From: Thermoplasmata archaeon
GTDB taxonomy: Archaea > Thermoplasmatota > Thermoplasmata > Thermoplasmatales > Thermoplasmataceae
Length of the DNA: 6,517 bases
Assembly: GCA_021806345.1 (NCBI GenBank)
Contig: JAJZXP010000363.1
Location: 1 to 6,517 of the forward strand
Direction: 5' to 3'
The notes under the pieces were generated by a model. It ran no database searches. It was given only the letters and a program-made list of their open reading frames with translations, and was not told the DNA's origin. The position numbers were made by a program, and so were the translations under genes. Shown here in pieces: positions 1 through 5,533 of this stretch. The first letter of the stretch is position 1. Each line of letters opens with the position of its first letter.

Positions 1-187
1 CCAGTCGCTTGTGAAAGAGGCTGATGGTAACCAATTGAATTTAAAAGCCAGAAGGCCGTTCGATTCATCCCTTAGCATAGGGAAAGCAAGGCGCCTGCTG
101 CCACCTGAAATTTTTTCTTCACAAGACAATGTAAAAACCCTAGGGGAATTTAATGACAGCCCTGATGGAAGCAGGAAGGGGGTGTAA
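1..187 (+). CDS. rmlD: dTDP-4-dehydrorhamnose reductase, C-terminal fragment (5' end outside window)
   Basis: The frame beginning at base 2 is open from the window edge to a TAA at 185-187 and encodes about 61 residues. It contains KARRPFDSSLSIGKARRLL, which resembles the C-terminal RmlD signature (A.RP..S.L...K), the segment that follows the sugar-binding part of this SDR. RmlD reduces dTDP-4-keto-L-rhamnose to dTDP-L-rhamnose with NAD(P)H, the last step of the rhamnose pathway. The downstream neighbour is rmlC, which makes its substrate, and the stop codon is directly followed by the rmlC ATG with no spacer, so the two are surely co-transcribed. The last roughly 20 residues (after LPPEIFSS) are polar and fit no motif I know. 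The call rests on a short fragment plus context; another SDR of the same family is possible. Confidence 0.72.
   Translation, partial: QSLVKEADGNQLNLKARRPFDSSLSIGKARRLLPPEIFSSQDNVKTLGEFNDSPDGSRKGV
178..184 (+). promoter_or_regulatory. Shine-Dalgarno site for rmlC
   Basis: GGGGGTG lies inside the last codons of the reductase gene. It can pair over seven positions, one a G-U wobble, with the usual archaeal 16S tail (CACCTCC). The spacing to the rmlC ATG is only three bases (the TAA stop of the upstream gene), tighter than usual. This arrangement suggests reinitiation by ribosomes finishing the upstream gene. Confidence 0.5.
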
Positions 188-733
188 ATGCCATTCAGGG
201 TGGAGCACAAGGAGATAGAGGATGTTCTGGTTATAGCTCCCAAATCGTTTTCCGACGAAAGGGGATACTTTAAGGAAACGTTCAAGGAATCGGATTTCAG
301 AAGCGTGGGGATTAAGCATAATTTCAAACAGGACAATGAATCCTATTCAAAAAAAGGAGTGCTGAGGGGGTTGCATTATCAGCTTGACCCTGTATCACAA
401 GGGAAACTTGTCAGGGTTGTACAGGGATCTGTTTTCGATGTTGCTGTAGACCTGAGAAGAGATTCTGTCACCTATGGCAAATGGGTATCTGAAACACTTT
501 CAGCTGAAAATCAGCTAATTCTTTGGATTCCACCGGGGTTTGCACACGGTTTCCTTGCCACGGAGGACTCAATACTTGTATATAAGGCAACAAATGAGTA
601 TTCAAGACTTCATGAACGGGGAATAATCTGGAATGACACGCATCTGAGCATAGAATGGCCCTGGAAATCACCTGTGGTAATAGATCGGGATCTGGAATTC
701 CCAAGCTTCAAGGAAGCTGAGATGAATTTTTAG
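188..733 (+). CDS. rmlC: dTDP-4-dehydrorhamnose 3,5-epimerase
   Basis: This 181-residue cupin enzyme converts dTDP-4-keto-6-deoxy-D-glucose to dTDP-4-keto-L-rhamnose by epimerising C3 and C5. The length is typical of RmlC. Visible signatures are DERGYFKE (23-30), a substrate-binding stretch QDN.S.S..GVLRGLHYQ (48-65) with the expected catalytic base His63, QGKLVRVVQGSVFDVAVDLR (71-90), and the cupin segment LWIPPGFAHGFL (112-123). Tyr132 is positioned as the catalytic acid tyrosine, and Asp168 near the C-terminus aligns with the aspartate that pairs with the catalytic histidine. All expected active-site residues are present, so the enzyme should be active in the cytoplasm. The ATG directly follows the stop of the rmlD-like gene, and a Shine-Dalgarno-like GGGGGTG precedes it. 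rmlA and rmlB are expected upstream, outside the window. Confidence 0.95.
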   Translation: MPFRVEHKEIEDVLVIAPKSFSDERGYFKETFKESDFRSVGIKHNFKQDNESYSKKGVLRGLHYQLDPVSQGKLVRVVQGSVFDVAVDLRRDSVTYGKWVSETLSAENQLILWIPPGFAHGFLATEDSILVYKATNEYSRLHERGIIWNDTHLSIEWPWKSPVVIDRDLEFPSFKEAEMNF

Positions 734-739
734 GGACTA

Positions 740-748
740 TTTGTTTTT
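740..748 (+). terminator. possible T-tract terminator after rmlC
   Basis: TTTGTTTTT lies a few bases after the rmlC stop codon, with no convincing hairpin. Archaeal RNA polymerase can stop at T-runs alone. Together with the 102-base gap and TATA-like sequences downstream, this suggests that the next gene pair starts a new transcript, although read-through is equally possible. Confidence 0.3.
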
Positions 749-771
749 AGCATTCCTTCCTGCCTCATTTA

Positions 772-805
772 TTGGAAAGTATATTACCATAAGACTGCTT
801 TCCAA
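772..805 (+). promoter_or_regulatory. candidate promoter inside a perfect inverted repeat
   Basis: TTGGAAAG (772-779) and CTTTCCAA (798-805) form a perfect 8-base inverted repeat with an 18-base spacer. A TATA-like GTATATTA (779-786) starts at the inner edge of the left arm and would place a start near 808-812, giving a short leader. A second AT-rich box, AATAAAT (809-815), lies about 24 bases before the ATG at 836 and would suit a leaderless start. The repeat could be an operator overlapping the promoter; no known regulator site is recognised. Confidence 0.35.
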
Positions 806-820
806 CTGAATAAATCAATT

Positions 821-827
821 AGAAGGG
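821..827 (+). promoter_or_regulatory. weak Shine-Dalgarno site for the dehydrogenase gene
   Basis: AGAAGGG ends eight bases before the ATG at 836. It is only a partial match to the archaeal consensus but is well spaced, and it supports the ATG at 836 as the start. Confidence 0.35.
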
Positions 828-835
828 CAATACCT

Positions 836-2164
836 ATGGAATCTAAGCTGGAAGACAACATAACGATCATTGGGGCAGGGTATGTGGGATTATGCACAGG
901 AGCTGTACTTTTGGAACTGGGACATCATATCAATTTTCTGGACTTGAATACCAGCAGGATCAATACTATACTTGAGGGAAAATCCCCTGTTTATGAACCC
1001 GGGCTTGACCAAATAATCAGAGAAGGGGTTTCGGAAGGCAGAATAACCGCTACTGCCGATTACATGAATGTATCGTCATCAAATGTGTTCATCATATCAG
1101 TAAATACACCCATCGATGAGAAATACGAAGTGAAATTGGATTACCTGATTTCAGCGTGTAATTCTCTTGCCAGGGTTATTAAGAAAGATTCCCTTGTAAT
1201 CCTGAGAAGCACAGTTCCCCCCCTTACTCTCAGAGAATATGTGGTTCCCATTTTTGAAAAGTCTGGTCATAAAACAGACAGGGACCTGTTTTACGCTGTA
1301 ATTCCGGAGCGGCTGGCCGAAGGCCATGCCCTGGCTGATATGAAAGAAAACCCCATAATTATCGGTGCAAGTAACGAAATTGCATACAACAGAGTTGAGA
1401 AACTTTGGAATAAATTAAATCTTCAGACCATCAGGGTATCGTGGGAAGAGGCAGAACTGACTAAGCTGACAGATAACCTCTGGATTGACGTGAATATCGC
1501 AATGGCAAATGAGATTGCCCTGGTGTCGGAAAAAGTTGGTGCGGATGCGAGAAAGGTGATACAGGCTGCAAATACCCTGAAAAAAGGCTCGGGATATGTC
1601 AACATTCTAATGCCTGGGATTGGAGTTGGAGGAAGCTGCCTTCCAAAGGATCCCCATATCCTCAGTGCCTTTTCGAGGAAAGTGGGGGTTTCACTTAAAT
1701 TACCTGGCACATCTAGGGCTGTCAATGACCAGATGCCCGATCATATGTATGACTTGATTATGGAAAATTTAACTCATGAGTACAGTAAGAGAATAATCCT
1801 GCTTGGATTGTCATTCAATGCCAATTCTGGAGATATGAGGTATTCTCCTTCCATCTACCTTAACAGGCGTTTGCAGGAATCTGGATTCCAGGTATATGGA
1901 TATGACCCTCTGGTCAACAAATCCGAATTATCAGAGCTGAGCGGCGTTACAATACTGGATAGCGAGGAGGAATTTTTCGAGACCCTCTCCAGTGTTGACA
2001 CAGTGGCAGTCGTTGCCGCACACGCCAGCTTTAAACAGAAGAAAAAAGAGATGCTTGAGCATATGGGCGGCATGCTGGTTGTGGATGGCAGATATCTTTT
2101 TGAGCTTGGAGAGGTGTCCTCTGCCGGCGCCAAATACGTTGCGGTGGGTGTAGGGTACAAATGA
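836..2164 (+). CDS. UDP-sugar 6-dehydrogenase (UDP-glucose / UDP-ManNAc dehydrogenase superfamily)
   Basis: This 442-residue enzyme oxidises the C6 hydroxyl of a UDP-hexose twice with NAD+ to give a UDP-uronic acid. The N-terminal Rossmann fold shows GAGYVG (13-18) with an acidic Asp36 for NAD ribose binding. Then come YEPGL (53-57), STVPP (125-129), PERLAEGHAL (157-166), the central-domain AELTKLTDN (206-214, Lys210) with D218 and N220, and the catalytic nucleophile Cys268 in GVGGSCLPKDP (263-273). The C-terminal UDP-binding domain has GLSFNANSGDMRYSP (324-338) with Arg335. Length and motif order are normal. The PER..EG.A form resembles archaeal UDP-N-acetylmannosamine dehydrogenases, while LAEG.A..D also resembles UDP-glucose dehydrogenases, so the substrate is open. 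The position equivalent to the usual FK lysine of the C-terminal domain is Asn328. Its TGA overlaps the next ATG (ATGA), so the SDR that follows probably uses its product. Confidence 0.9.
   Translation: MESKLEDNITIIGAGYVGLCTGAVLLELGHHINFLDLNTSRINTILEGKSPVYEPGLDQIIREGVSEGRITATADYMNVSSSNVFIISVNTPIDEKYEVKLDYLISACNSLARVIKKDSLVILRSTVPPLTLREYVVPIFEKSGHKTDRDLFYAVIPERLAEGHALADMKENPIIIGASNEIAYNRVEKLWNKLNLQTIRVSWEEAELTKLTDNLWIDVNIAMANEIALVSEKVGADARKVIQAANTLKKGSGYVNILMPGIGVGGSCLPKDPHILSAFSRKVGVSLKLPGTSRAVNDQMPDHMYDLIMENLTHEYSKRIILLGLSFNANSGDMRYSPSIYLNRRLQESGFQVYGYDPLVNKSELSELSGVTILDSEEEFFETLSSVDTVAVVAAHASFKQKKKEMLEHMGGMLVVDGRYLFELGEVSSAGAKYVAVGVGYK
2143..2150 (+). promoter_or_regulatory. Shine-Dalgarno-like site for the SDR gene
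   Basis: GGTGGGTG lies inside the 3' end of the dehydrogenase gene, ten bases before the ATG at 2161. It could pair with the archaeal 16S tail and, with the ATGA overlap, supports coupled translation. Confidence 0.4.
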
Positions 2165-3126
2165 CAGTAGTGGTGACAGGAGCTGCTGGATTTGTGGGAC
2201 TGAATCTCATAAAGAGCCTGACTGAAGAGGGCAACGAAGTAACTGCACTGGATTTTGCCCCGTACAATGAACTCAAGCTTCCAGGCGTGGTGTGGAAAAG
2301 GTGTGATGTTACTGATAGGGAAGACATTCAACAAAATCTCAATAAAGATGTGGATACAGTTTACCACCTTGCAGGTGTAGTAGGGGTGAAGAATTACCTC
2401 AAAAACCCAATGAGCGTCATAAATGTGAATTTTGAAAGCACAAGATATATTGTGGAGGCTGCAAAAAAATACAATTATACAACGCTGTTCGCCAGCACTT
2501 CCGAGATTTTTGGGAAAAATCCATCAATACCATGGAAAGAAGATGATGATCGGGTATTGGGGTCCACCAGAAGGGCAAGGTGGGTATACAGTACCTCCAA
2601 AGCCCTTTCTGAGCACTTGCTGTTTGCTGAAAGCCAAAACTCTGGGATACGGAATATTATTGTAAGATTCTTCAATTTATATGGTGCATTTCAGAAACCG
2701 GTAAATGTGGTACCAAGAATGATCACCTCATTGATTCTTGGAAAGAAGTTGACTATTTATGACAATGGATTGCAAACGCGTTGTTTCACCTACATCGATG
2801 ATGCAGTTCAAGCTCTGTTAGGCCTGGTTTCCAAGTCTTCAATAAGAAATGATGTTTTCAATATTGGGTCCAGTGTGGAAACCTCAATAAATGAGCTGGC
2901 AGGAGAAATTCTAGAAATAATGGGCAATCGCCACGACAGCCTTGAACACTTGGACACCATGTCAAATATGGGTGAAAATTACGAAGATATCGATAGGAGG
3001 GTCCCTGACGTTTCCAAGATTTATGAAACCATAGGTTGGAAGATTACCACACCCTTAAAAGAAGGATTGGAGAAAACAATTGAATGGTATAATAAGAATA
3101 ATCCATGGTGGAAACCTTACTTTTGA
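2161..3126 (+). CDS. extended SDR, probable UDP-uronate decarboxylase (ArnA C-domain / UDP-xylose synthase-like)
   Basis: This 321-residue NAD-dependent extended SDR has a nucleotide-binding TGAAGFVG (6-13) with Asp31 after the second strand, and the catalytic YSTSK (Tyr143, Lys147). STSEIFG (112-118), RARWVYSTSK (138-147), TRCFTYIDDAVQAL (206-219) and YEDIDRRVPD (274-283) follow the order and wording of the E. coli ArnA decarboxylase domain as I remember it. On that alignment Ser114, Glu115 and Arg280 match the ArnA residues S433, E434 and R619, which are tied to decarboxylation and are absent from plain 4-epimerases. Predicted reaction: oxidation at C4 and loss of CO2 from a UDP-uronic acid, giving UDP-4-keto-pentose or UDP-xylose. 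The upstream UDP-sugar dehydrogenase overlaps it by four bases and would supply the substrate. The RmlB-type TDE motif is absent. Alternatives are UDP-apiose/xylose synthase-like activity or a uronate 4-epimerase. SDR identity is certain; the reaction is inferred. Confidence 0.88.
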   Translation: MTVVVTGAAGFVGLNLIKSLTEEGNEVTALDFAPYNELKLPGVVWKRCDVTDREDIQQNLNKDVDTVYHLAGVVGVKNYLKNPMSVINVNFESTRYIVEAAKKYNYTTLFASTSEIFGKNPSIPWKEDDDRVLGSTRRARWVYSTSKALSEHLLFAESQNSGIRNIIVRFFNLYGAFQKPVNVVPRMITSLILGKKLTIYDNGLQTRCFTYIDDAVQALLGLVSKSSIRNDVFNIGSSVETSINELAGEILEIMGNRHDSLEHLDTMSNMGENYEDIDRRVPDVSKIYETIGWKITTPLKEGLEKTIEWYNKNNPWWKPYF

Positions 3127-3162
3127 TACCCGTTCTAAAGGTAGTTCCACCCAATTTCTGAT

Positions 3163-3215
3163 CATTTGCATGGTTGCTGGGTTGCAAATGTTAAATAATA
3201 AATTTTTGCTTTTTT
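3163..3215 (+). terminator. hairpin plus T-tract terminator for the dehydrogenase-SDR pair
   Basis: CATTTGCA (3163-3170) and TGCAAATG (3183-3190) form a perfect 8-bp stem with a 12-base loop. An AT-rich stretch with T5 (3203-3207) and T6 (3210-3215) follows on the + strand. It lies between convergent genes, 37 bases after the SDR stop, and its T-rich side serves the + strand. The T6 run ends just before the stop of the opposing glycosyltransferase gene. Confidence 0.55.
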
Positions 3216-3218
3216 GGT

Positions 3219-4208
3219 TCACCTCCGAGACTCCCTGGAAAAAAAGTGGTGCTGGACCTTTTCCTTAGAGATGAGGGAAATGATACCCCAGAAACAAAGA
3301 ACTGGAAGGTAGAGATCCTTCAGATGGAATGCCAGGGCAATGGACTTCTTCAAGTGCGAGAAGGTAATCCTGTTTTTCCCAAAAACTGCAGATCGGAGAA
3401 ATGACCTCATGAAGTAATAGTTGCTCAGTTCCAGAGTTGCAGGCGAAGTAAAGTAATCCAAATACTTATCGTATGTTCTCAGGTTTTCCTCCTCCGCTGC
3501 AGCAGCATTATTCAAAAATTCGGAAAATGATTCTCTATCACTTTTTTCGGATACATTTACTGTTCTGGCGCTTAGGGTTCTCTTGCTGAGTTTAATCTTA
3601 CCATTTGAAGACAGGACGGAAAGGAAGAGAAAATCATCGCAAGCCCTTACCATTTCATCAAAGGGGCCGAAGTTCTTTTCAAATACCTCCTTTTTGAAGC
3701 AATAGGAGCTGTTATTGTAAATGCCCGATTTTGAAGGAGATGAGACAAGATTTCTCACTTTCTTTATGGAAAATGGGGGCTCCAACTCTTTATCCTTTGA
3801 CCTCTTTGTTCTTGATATAAGCCTTTTGTTGTCGATCGCTACCACATCAACAGAATGTTGGAAAAATATTAATCCCGGCTCTGATTCGAACTCTGATAGA
3901 ACAGTTTCTAATTTGTCACCGTAAAAGTAGTCATCGTCTTCTAGGATGCATATGATGTCCCCGTTGCTTTTGCCAATTCCCTCCAATATTTTCCCACCTA
4001 GTGCTTTAGTGTTCGAATTGTAAACTCTGGCTCCAAGATTAGATAATTGAGTGTCTATGTTTATGTCGACAAAATTCTTTATAACTATGACCTCGTAAAA
4101 TTCCCCCCTTATTTTCTGATTAAAGGCTGAATCTACTGCACGCAATATGTATTGCTTCCGATCATAGGCTGTAATTATGACGGAGATTTTAATCTGATTA
4201 TTATTCAA
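3219..4208 (-). CDS. family 2 (GT-A) glycosyltransferase
   Basis: This 329-residue inverting-type GT2 enzyme would transfer a sugar from a nucleotide donor to a growing glycan on the cytoplasmic side. The N-terminal half is a GT-A fold: SVIITAYDR (9-17), a second strand EVIVIKNF (39-46), and the metal/donor-binding LEDDD (89-93) followed by KLE. CDDFLF (190-195) supplies a candidate catalytic-base acidic pair. The C-terminal part (about 240-329) is helical and unassigned, with an uncharged hydrophobic stretch at 299-314 that might touch the membrane but is short for a transmembrane helix. The start is TTG: an in-frame TAA lies five codons upstream (4221-4223), and no ATG or GTG occurs between it and the conserved first beta strand. 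It is divergent from, and paralogous to, the GT2 gene at 4427. Donor and acceptor cannot be predicted. Confidence 0.9.
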   Translation of the reverse strand: MNNNQIKISVIITAYDRKQYILRAVDSAFNQKIRGEFYEVIVIKNFVDINIDTQLSNLGARVYNSNTKALGGKILEGIGKSNGDIICILEDDDYFYGDKLETVLSEFESEPGLIFFQHSVDVVAIDNKRLISRTKRSKDKELEPPFSIKKVRNLVSSPSKSGIYNNSSYCFKKEVFEKNFGPFDEMVRACDDFLFLSVLSSNGKIKLSKRTLSARTVNVSEKSDRESFSEFLNNAAAAEEENLRTYDKYLDYFTSPATLELSNYYFMRSFLRSAVFGKNRITFSHLKKSIALAFHLKDLYLPVLCFWGIISLISKEKVQHHFFSRESRR

Positions 4209-4222
4209 TACAGCACTGTATT
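4207..4222. repeat. palindrome overlapping the TTG start of the - strand GT2 gene
   Basis: AATACAG (4207-4213) and CTGTATT (4216-4222) are perfect inverted arms separated by CA. The left arm includes two bases of the TTG start codon. It could be a dimeric repressor site or, in RNA, a 6-bp hairpin hiding the start codon. Confidence 0.6.
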
Positions 4223-4223
4223 A

Positions 4224-4249
4224 TTTCAGTTAAAAAAAATTTGCTGAAA
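4224..4249 (-). promoter_or_regulatory. AT-rich promoter box of the - strand GT2 gene, flanked by an inverted repeat
   Basis: On the - strand a 13-base A/T-only tract (4230-4242, including eight consecutive T) lies 22-34 bases before the TTG start, where a TATA box would sit for a leaderless message. No Shine-Dalgarno site is visible, which fits leaderless translation. TTTCAG (4224-4229) and CTGAAA (4244-4249) bracket the tract as a perfect 6-base inverted repeat, so a regulator bound here could block the promoter. Confidence 0.4.
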
Positions 4250-4299
4250 CCCATGTTCCTCATCCTTGGGAATTCGAGAATATTATGTTTAACGGCAAG

Positions 4300-4324
4300 T
4301 TACAGGAGAAGCGATTAAAATAAG
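4300..4324 (+). repeat. intergenic sequence shared with 5510-5533, copy 1
   Basis: This segment reads TTACAGGAGAAGCG then ATTAAAATAAG. A close match occurs at 5510-5533, with identical ends TTACA and TTAAAATAAG and a similar purine-rich, CG-containing middle, needing two or three single-base gaps. Both copies lie in non-coding DNA flanking the + strand GT2 gene and point the same way. Confidence 0.4.
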
Positions 4325-4329
4325 AGGTT

Positions 4330-4348
4330 AGGTTGAAATCATCAACCT
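4330..4348 (+). other. 7-bp hairpin in the divergent intergenic region
   Basis: AGGTTGA (4330-4336) and TCAACCT (4342-4348) form a perfect 7-bp stem with the 5-base loop AATCA, extendable by one G-U pair. T-rich sequence follows, with ACCTGT repeated 18 bases apart (4345-4350, 4363-4368). As RNA it could act as a terminator or an element of a leader or small RNA; as DNA it could be an operator upstream of the + strand GT2 promoter boxes. Confidence 0.45.
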
Positions 4349-4351
4349 GTC

Positions 4352-4402
4352 TTTTATATTAGACCTGTTTTTATTTATTCTTTGGAGGCTATGTTTAAAT
4401 AA
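4352..4402 (+). promoter_or_regulatory. cluster of TATA-like boxes upstream of the + strand GT2 gene
   Basis: Three AT-rich boxes follow one another: TTTTATATT (4352-4360), TTTTTATTTATT (4368-4379) and TTTAAATAA (4394-4402). The last is centred about 29 bases before the ATG at 4427, so it would give a leaderless or nearly leaderless message. The first would start RNA near 4382, just before a GGAGG. Which box is used cannot be told from sequence. Confidence 0.45.
4384..4402 (+). other. GGAGG followed by a three-codon ORF (Met-Phe-Lys-stop)
   Basis: GGAGG (4384-4388), the strongest Shine-Dalgarno core in this intergenic region, is followed two bases later by ATG TTT AAA TAA (4391-4402). This minimal ORF is in the same frame as the glycosyltransferase downstream. 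It may be a leader peptide, a decayed original start, or chance. Confidence 0.3.
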
Positions 4403-4426
4403 TGGGTATTGCAATTCCAAAAGAAG

Positions 4427-5464
4427 ATGGTTGGGGCCAGAATATCTGTAATAATCGTTGCACATGATAGAAGGGTTTTTCTTTTGCAGGCTGTGAACTC
4501 CGTATTAAACCAGTCATTATCACGTGAGTTATTTGAAGTGCTTGTGATCAAGAACTTCACGGATAAACGTATAGACGCATTCTTGCATGATAATGGGGTG
4601 AAAAGCCACCTGTGCGAGAATATTCCAGTAGGAAGCAAATATGCACTTGGGGCTACCGAAAGCACAAATGAAGTTTTATGTTTCCTGGAAGATGACGACC
4701 AATACCGTCCAGATAAACTGGAGTTTGTGCTCGATAAATTCTCCTCCGATCCAGATTTGGGTTACCTGAGACACGGATATATCCCAATTGGAAGTGATGG
4801 TAATGCACTTTTTGATAAAAATCCCGATATAAATGACAGAATGGAATTTAAACCGCCTTATACCGAAGATAAACTTGTTGAAATGCTGAAATTCAGGGTA
4901 GGAGACCTTTCCAGCTGCATATGCATGAGAAAGTCCCTATTATCAGATTCGATAAATTTGCTAAATAAAATTTCGGCTGTTCCGGATAAATTTTTTCTTA
5001 TCTCATCATTGTCGGATAATTACAAAATATATTCGTTGGGTGATAAGATGACGCTTTATAGAATTCATGAGAGCATGAGTAATACCTTTCTATCCCCAGA
5101 AAATTCCCTGACACGGGAAAAAGGATACCTTGAAGCTTCAATTAAAGACTATTCAGAAATAATGAAGCTCGCGGGTGCCCAGAAGATAAAGAGCGCACTG
5201 CAGAATATTCTAAACAATAATCAGCAGATAATTTTCCTATTGGATGGTGGAGTGGTTAGGAGTCTTCCCCTGCAGAAGACAATTTGCAGGCTAATGTATC
5301 TCAGGAATAAATTTTTTGATAAGAATAATGTTATATTGGCCTTATTTTCTGCACTTTACATGGTATCACCAGACATTGCCTCGAGGTTTTACACAAAGAT
5401 TAGAATTACTTTCCACACTAGACGACTGGCTAACTCAAGAAATCATCCTGATACTTTTGCTTGA
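4427..5464 (+). CDS. family 2 (GT-A) glycosyltransferase, paralogue of the divergent neighbour
   Basis: With the ATG at 4427 the protein has 345 residues. The GT-A half shows ISVIIVAHDRR (6-16), EVLVIKNF (37-44), and the metal/donor site LEDDD (87-91) followed by DKLE. VPDKFFL (185-191) occupies the place of the catalytic acidic segment but has a single Asp instead of the neighbour's Asp-Asp. LYRIHESMSN (210-219) is the usual segment after the GT-A core. The C-terminal third is basic and partly hydrophobic, without a clear transmembrane helix. It probably adds one sugar to a surface glycan; donor and acceptor are unknown. I prefer the ATG to an in-frame TTG at 4409, because the ATG leaves five residues before the first strand and lies at the right distance from the TTTAAATAA box. 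An in-frame TAA at 4400-4402 bars any earlier start. Confidence 0.9.
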   Translation: MVGARISVIIVAHDRRVFLLQAVNSVLNQSLSRELFEVLVIKNFTDKRIDAFLHDNGVKSHLCENIPVGSKYALGATESTNEVLCFLEDDDQYRPDKLEFVLDKFSSDPDLGYLRHGYIPIGSDGNALFDKNPDINDRMEFKPPYTEDKLVEMLKFRVGDLSSCICMRKSLLSDSINLLNKISAVPDKFFLISSLSDNYKIYSLGDKMTLYRIHESMSNTFLSPENSLTREKGYLEASIKDYSEIMKLAGAQKIKSALQNILNNNQQIIFLLDGGVVRSLPLQKTICRLMYLRNKFFDKNNVILALFSALYMVSPDIASRFYTKIRITFHTRRLANSRNHPDTFA

Positions 5465-5480
5465 ACCTACTTCTGTCAAT

Positions 5481-5510
5481 AATTTTCCTTAACATATTTT
5501 TTAGGAAATT
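5481..5510 (+). terminator. terminator of the + strand GT2 gene
   Basis: TTTCCT (5484-5489) pairs with AGGAAA (5503-5508), extendable to eight pairs with one bulged base, and a T6 run (5497-5502) lies in the loop side. It begins about 17 bases after the stop codon at 5464, between convergent genes. Confidence 0.4.
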
Positions 5511-5533
5511 TACAAGGAAAACGTTAAAATAAG
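5510..5533 (+). repeat. intergenic sequence shared with 4300-4324, copy 2
   Basis: This segment reads TTACAAGGAAAACG then TTAAAATAAG and matches the segment upstream of the same GT2 gene in orientation and end sequences. Read on the - strand, its CTTATTTTAA part is also the T-rich tail of the terminator proposed for the converging GT4 gene, which may explain part of the similarity. Confidence 0.4.

Noticed and set aside
1855..2367. A 170-codon open frame on the - strand across the dehydrogenase-SDR junction
   Set aside because: It lies opposite two genes with full family motifs, its translation is Ser/His/Thr-rich without any recognisable domain, and it has no promoter or ribosome site.
2161..3126. 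Calling the SDR RmlB (dTDP-glucose 4,6-dehydratase) or GalE
   Set aside because: The RmlB TDE catalytic triplet is replaced by STSE, and the RW.YS.SK and YEDIDRR segments fit the ArnA-type decarboxylase group better than GalE.
3080..3268. A 62-codon + strand frame overlapping the SDR 3' end and the convergent gap
   Set aside because: It begins inside the SDR gene in another frame, runs through the terminator hairpin and T-tract, and shows no motif.
3721..3924. A 67-codon + strand frame inside the - strand GT2 gene
   Set aside because: It is antisense to conserved GT-A sequence including the LEDDD region, and its composition is that of a shadow frame.
4409..4426. TTG at 4409 as the start of the + strand GT2
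   Set aside because: It would add MQFQKK before an ATG that already precedes the first strand by a normal distance and sits well behind a TATA-like box. It cannot be fully excluded.
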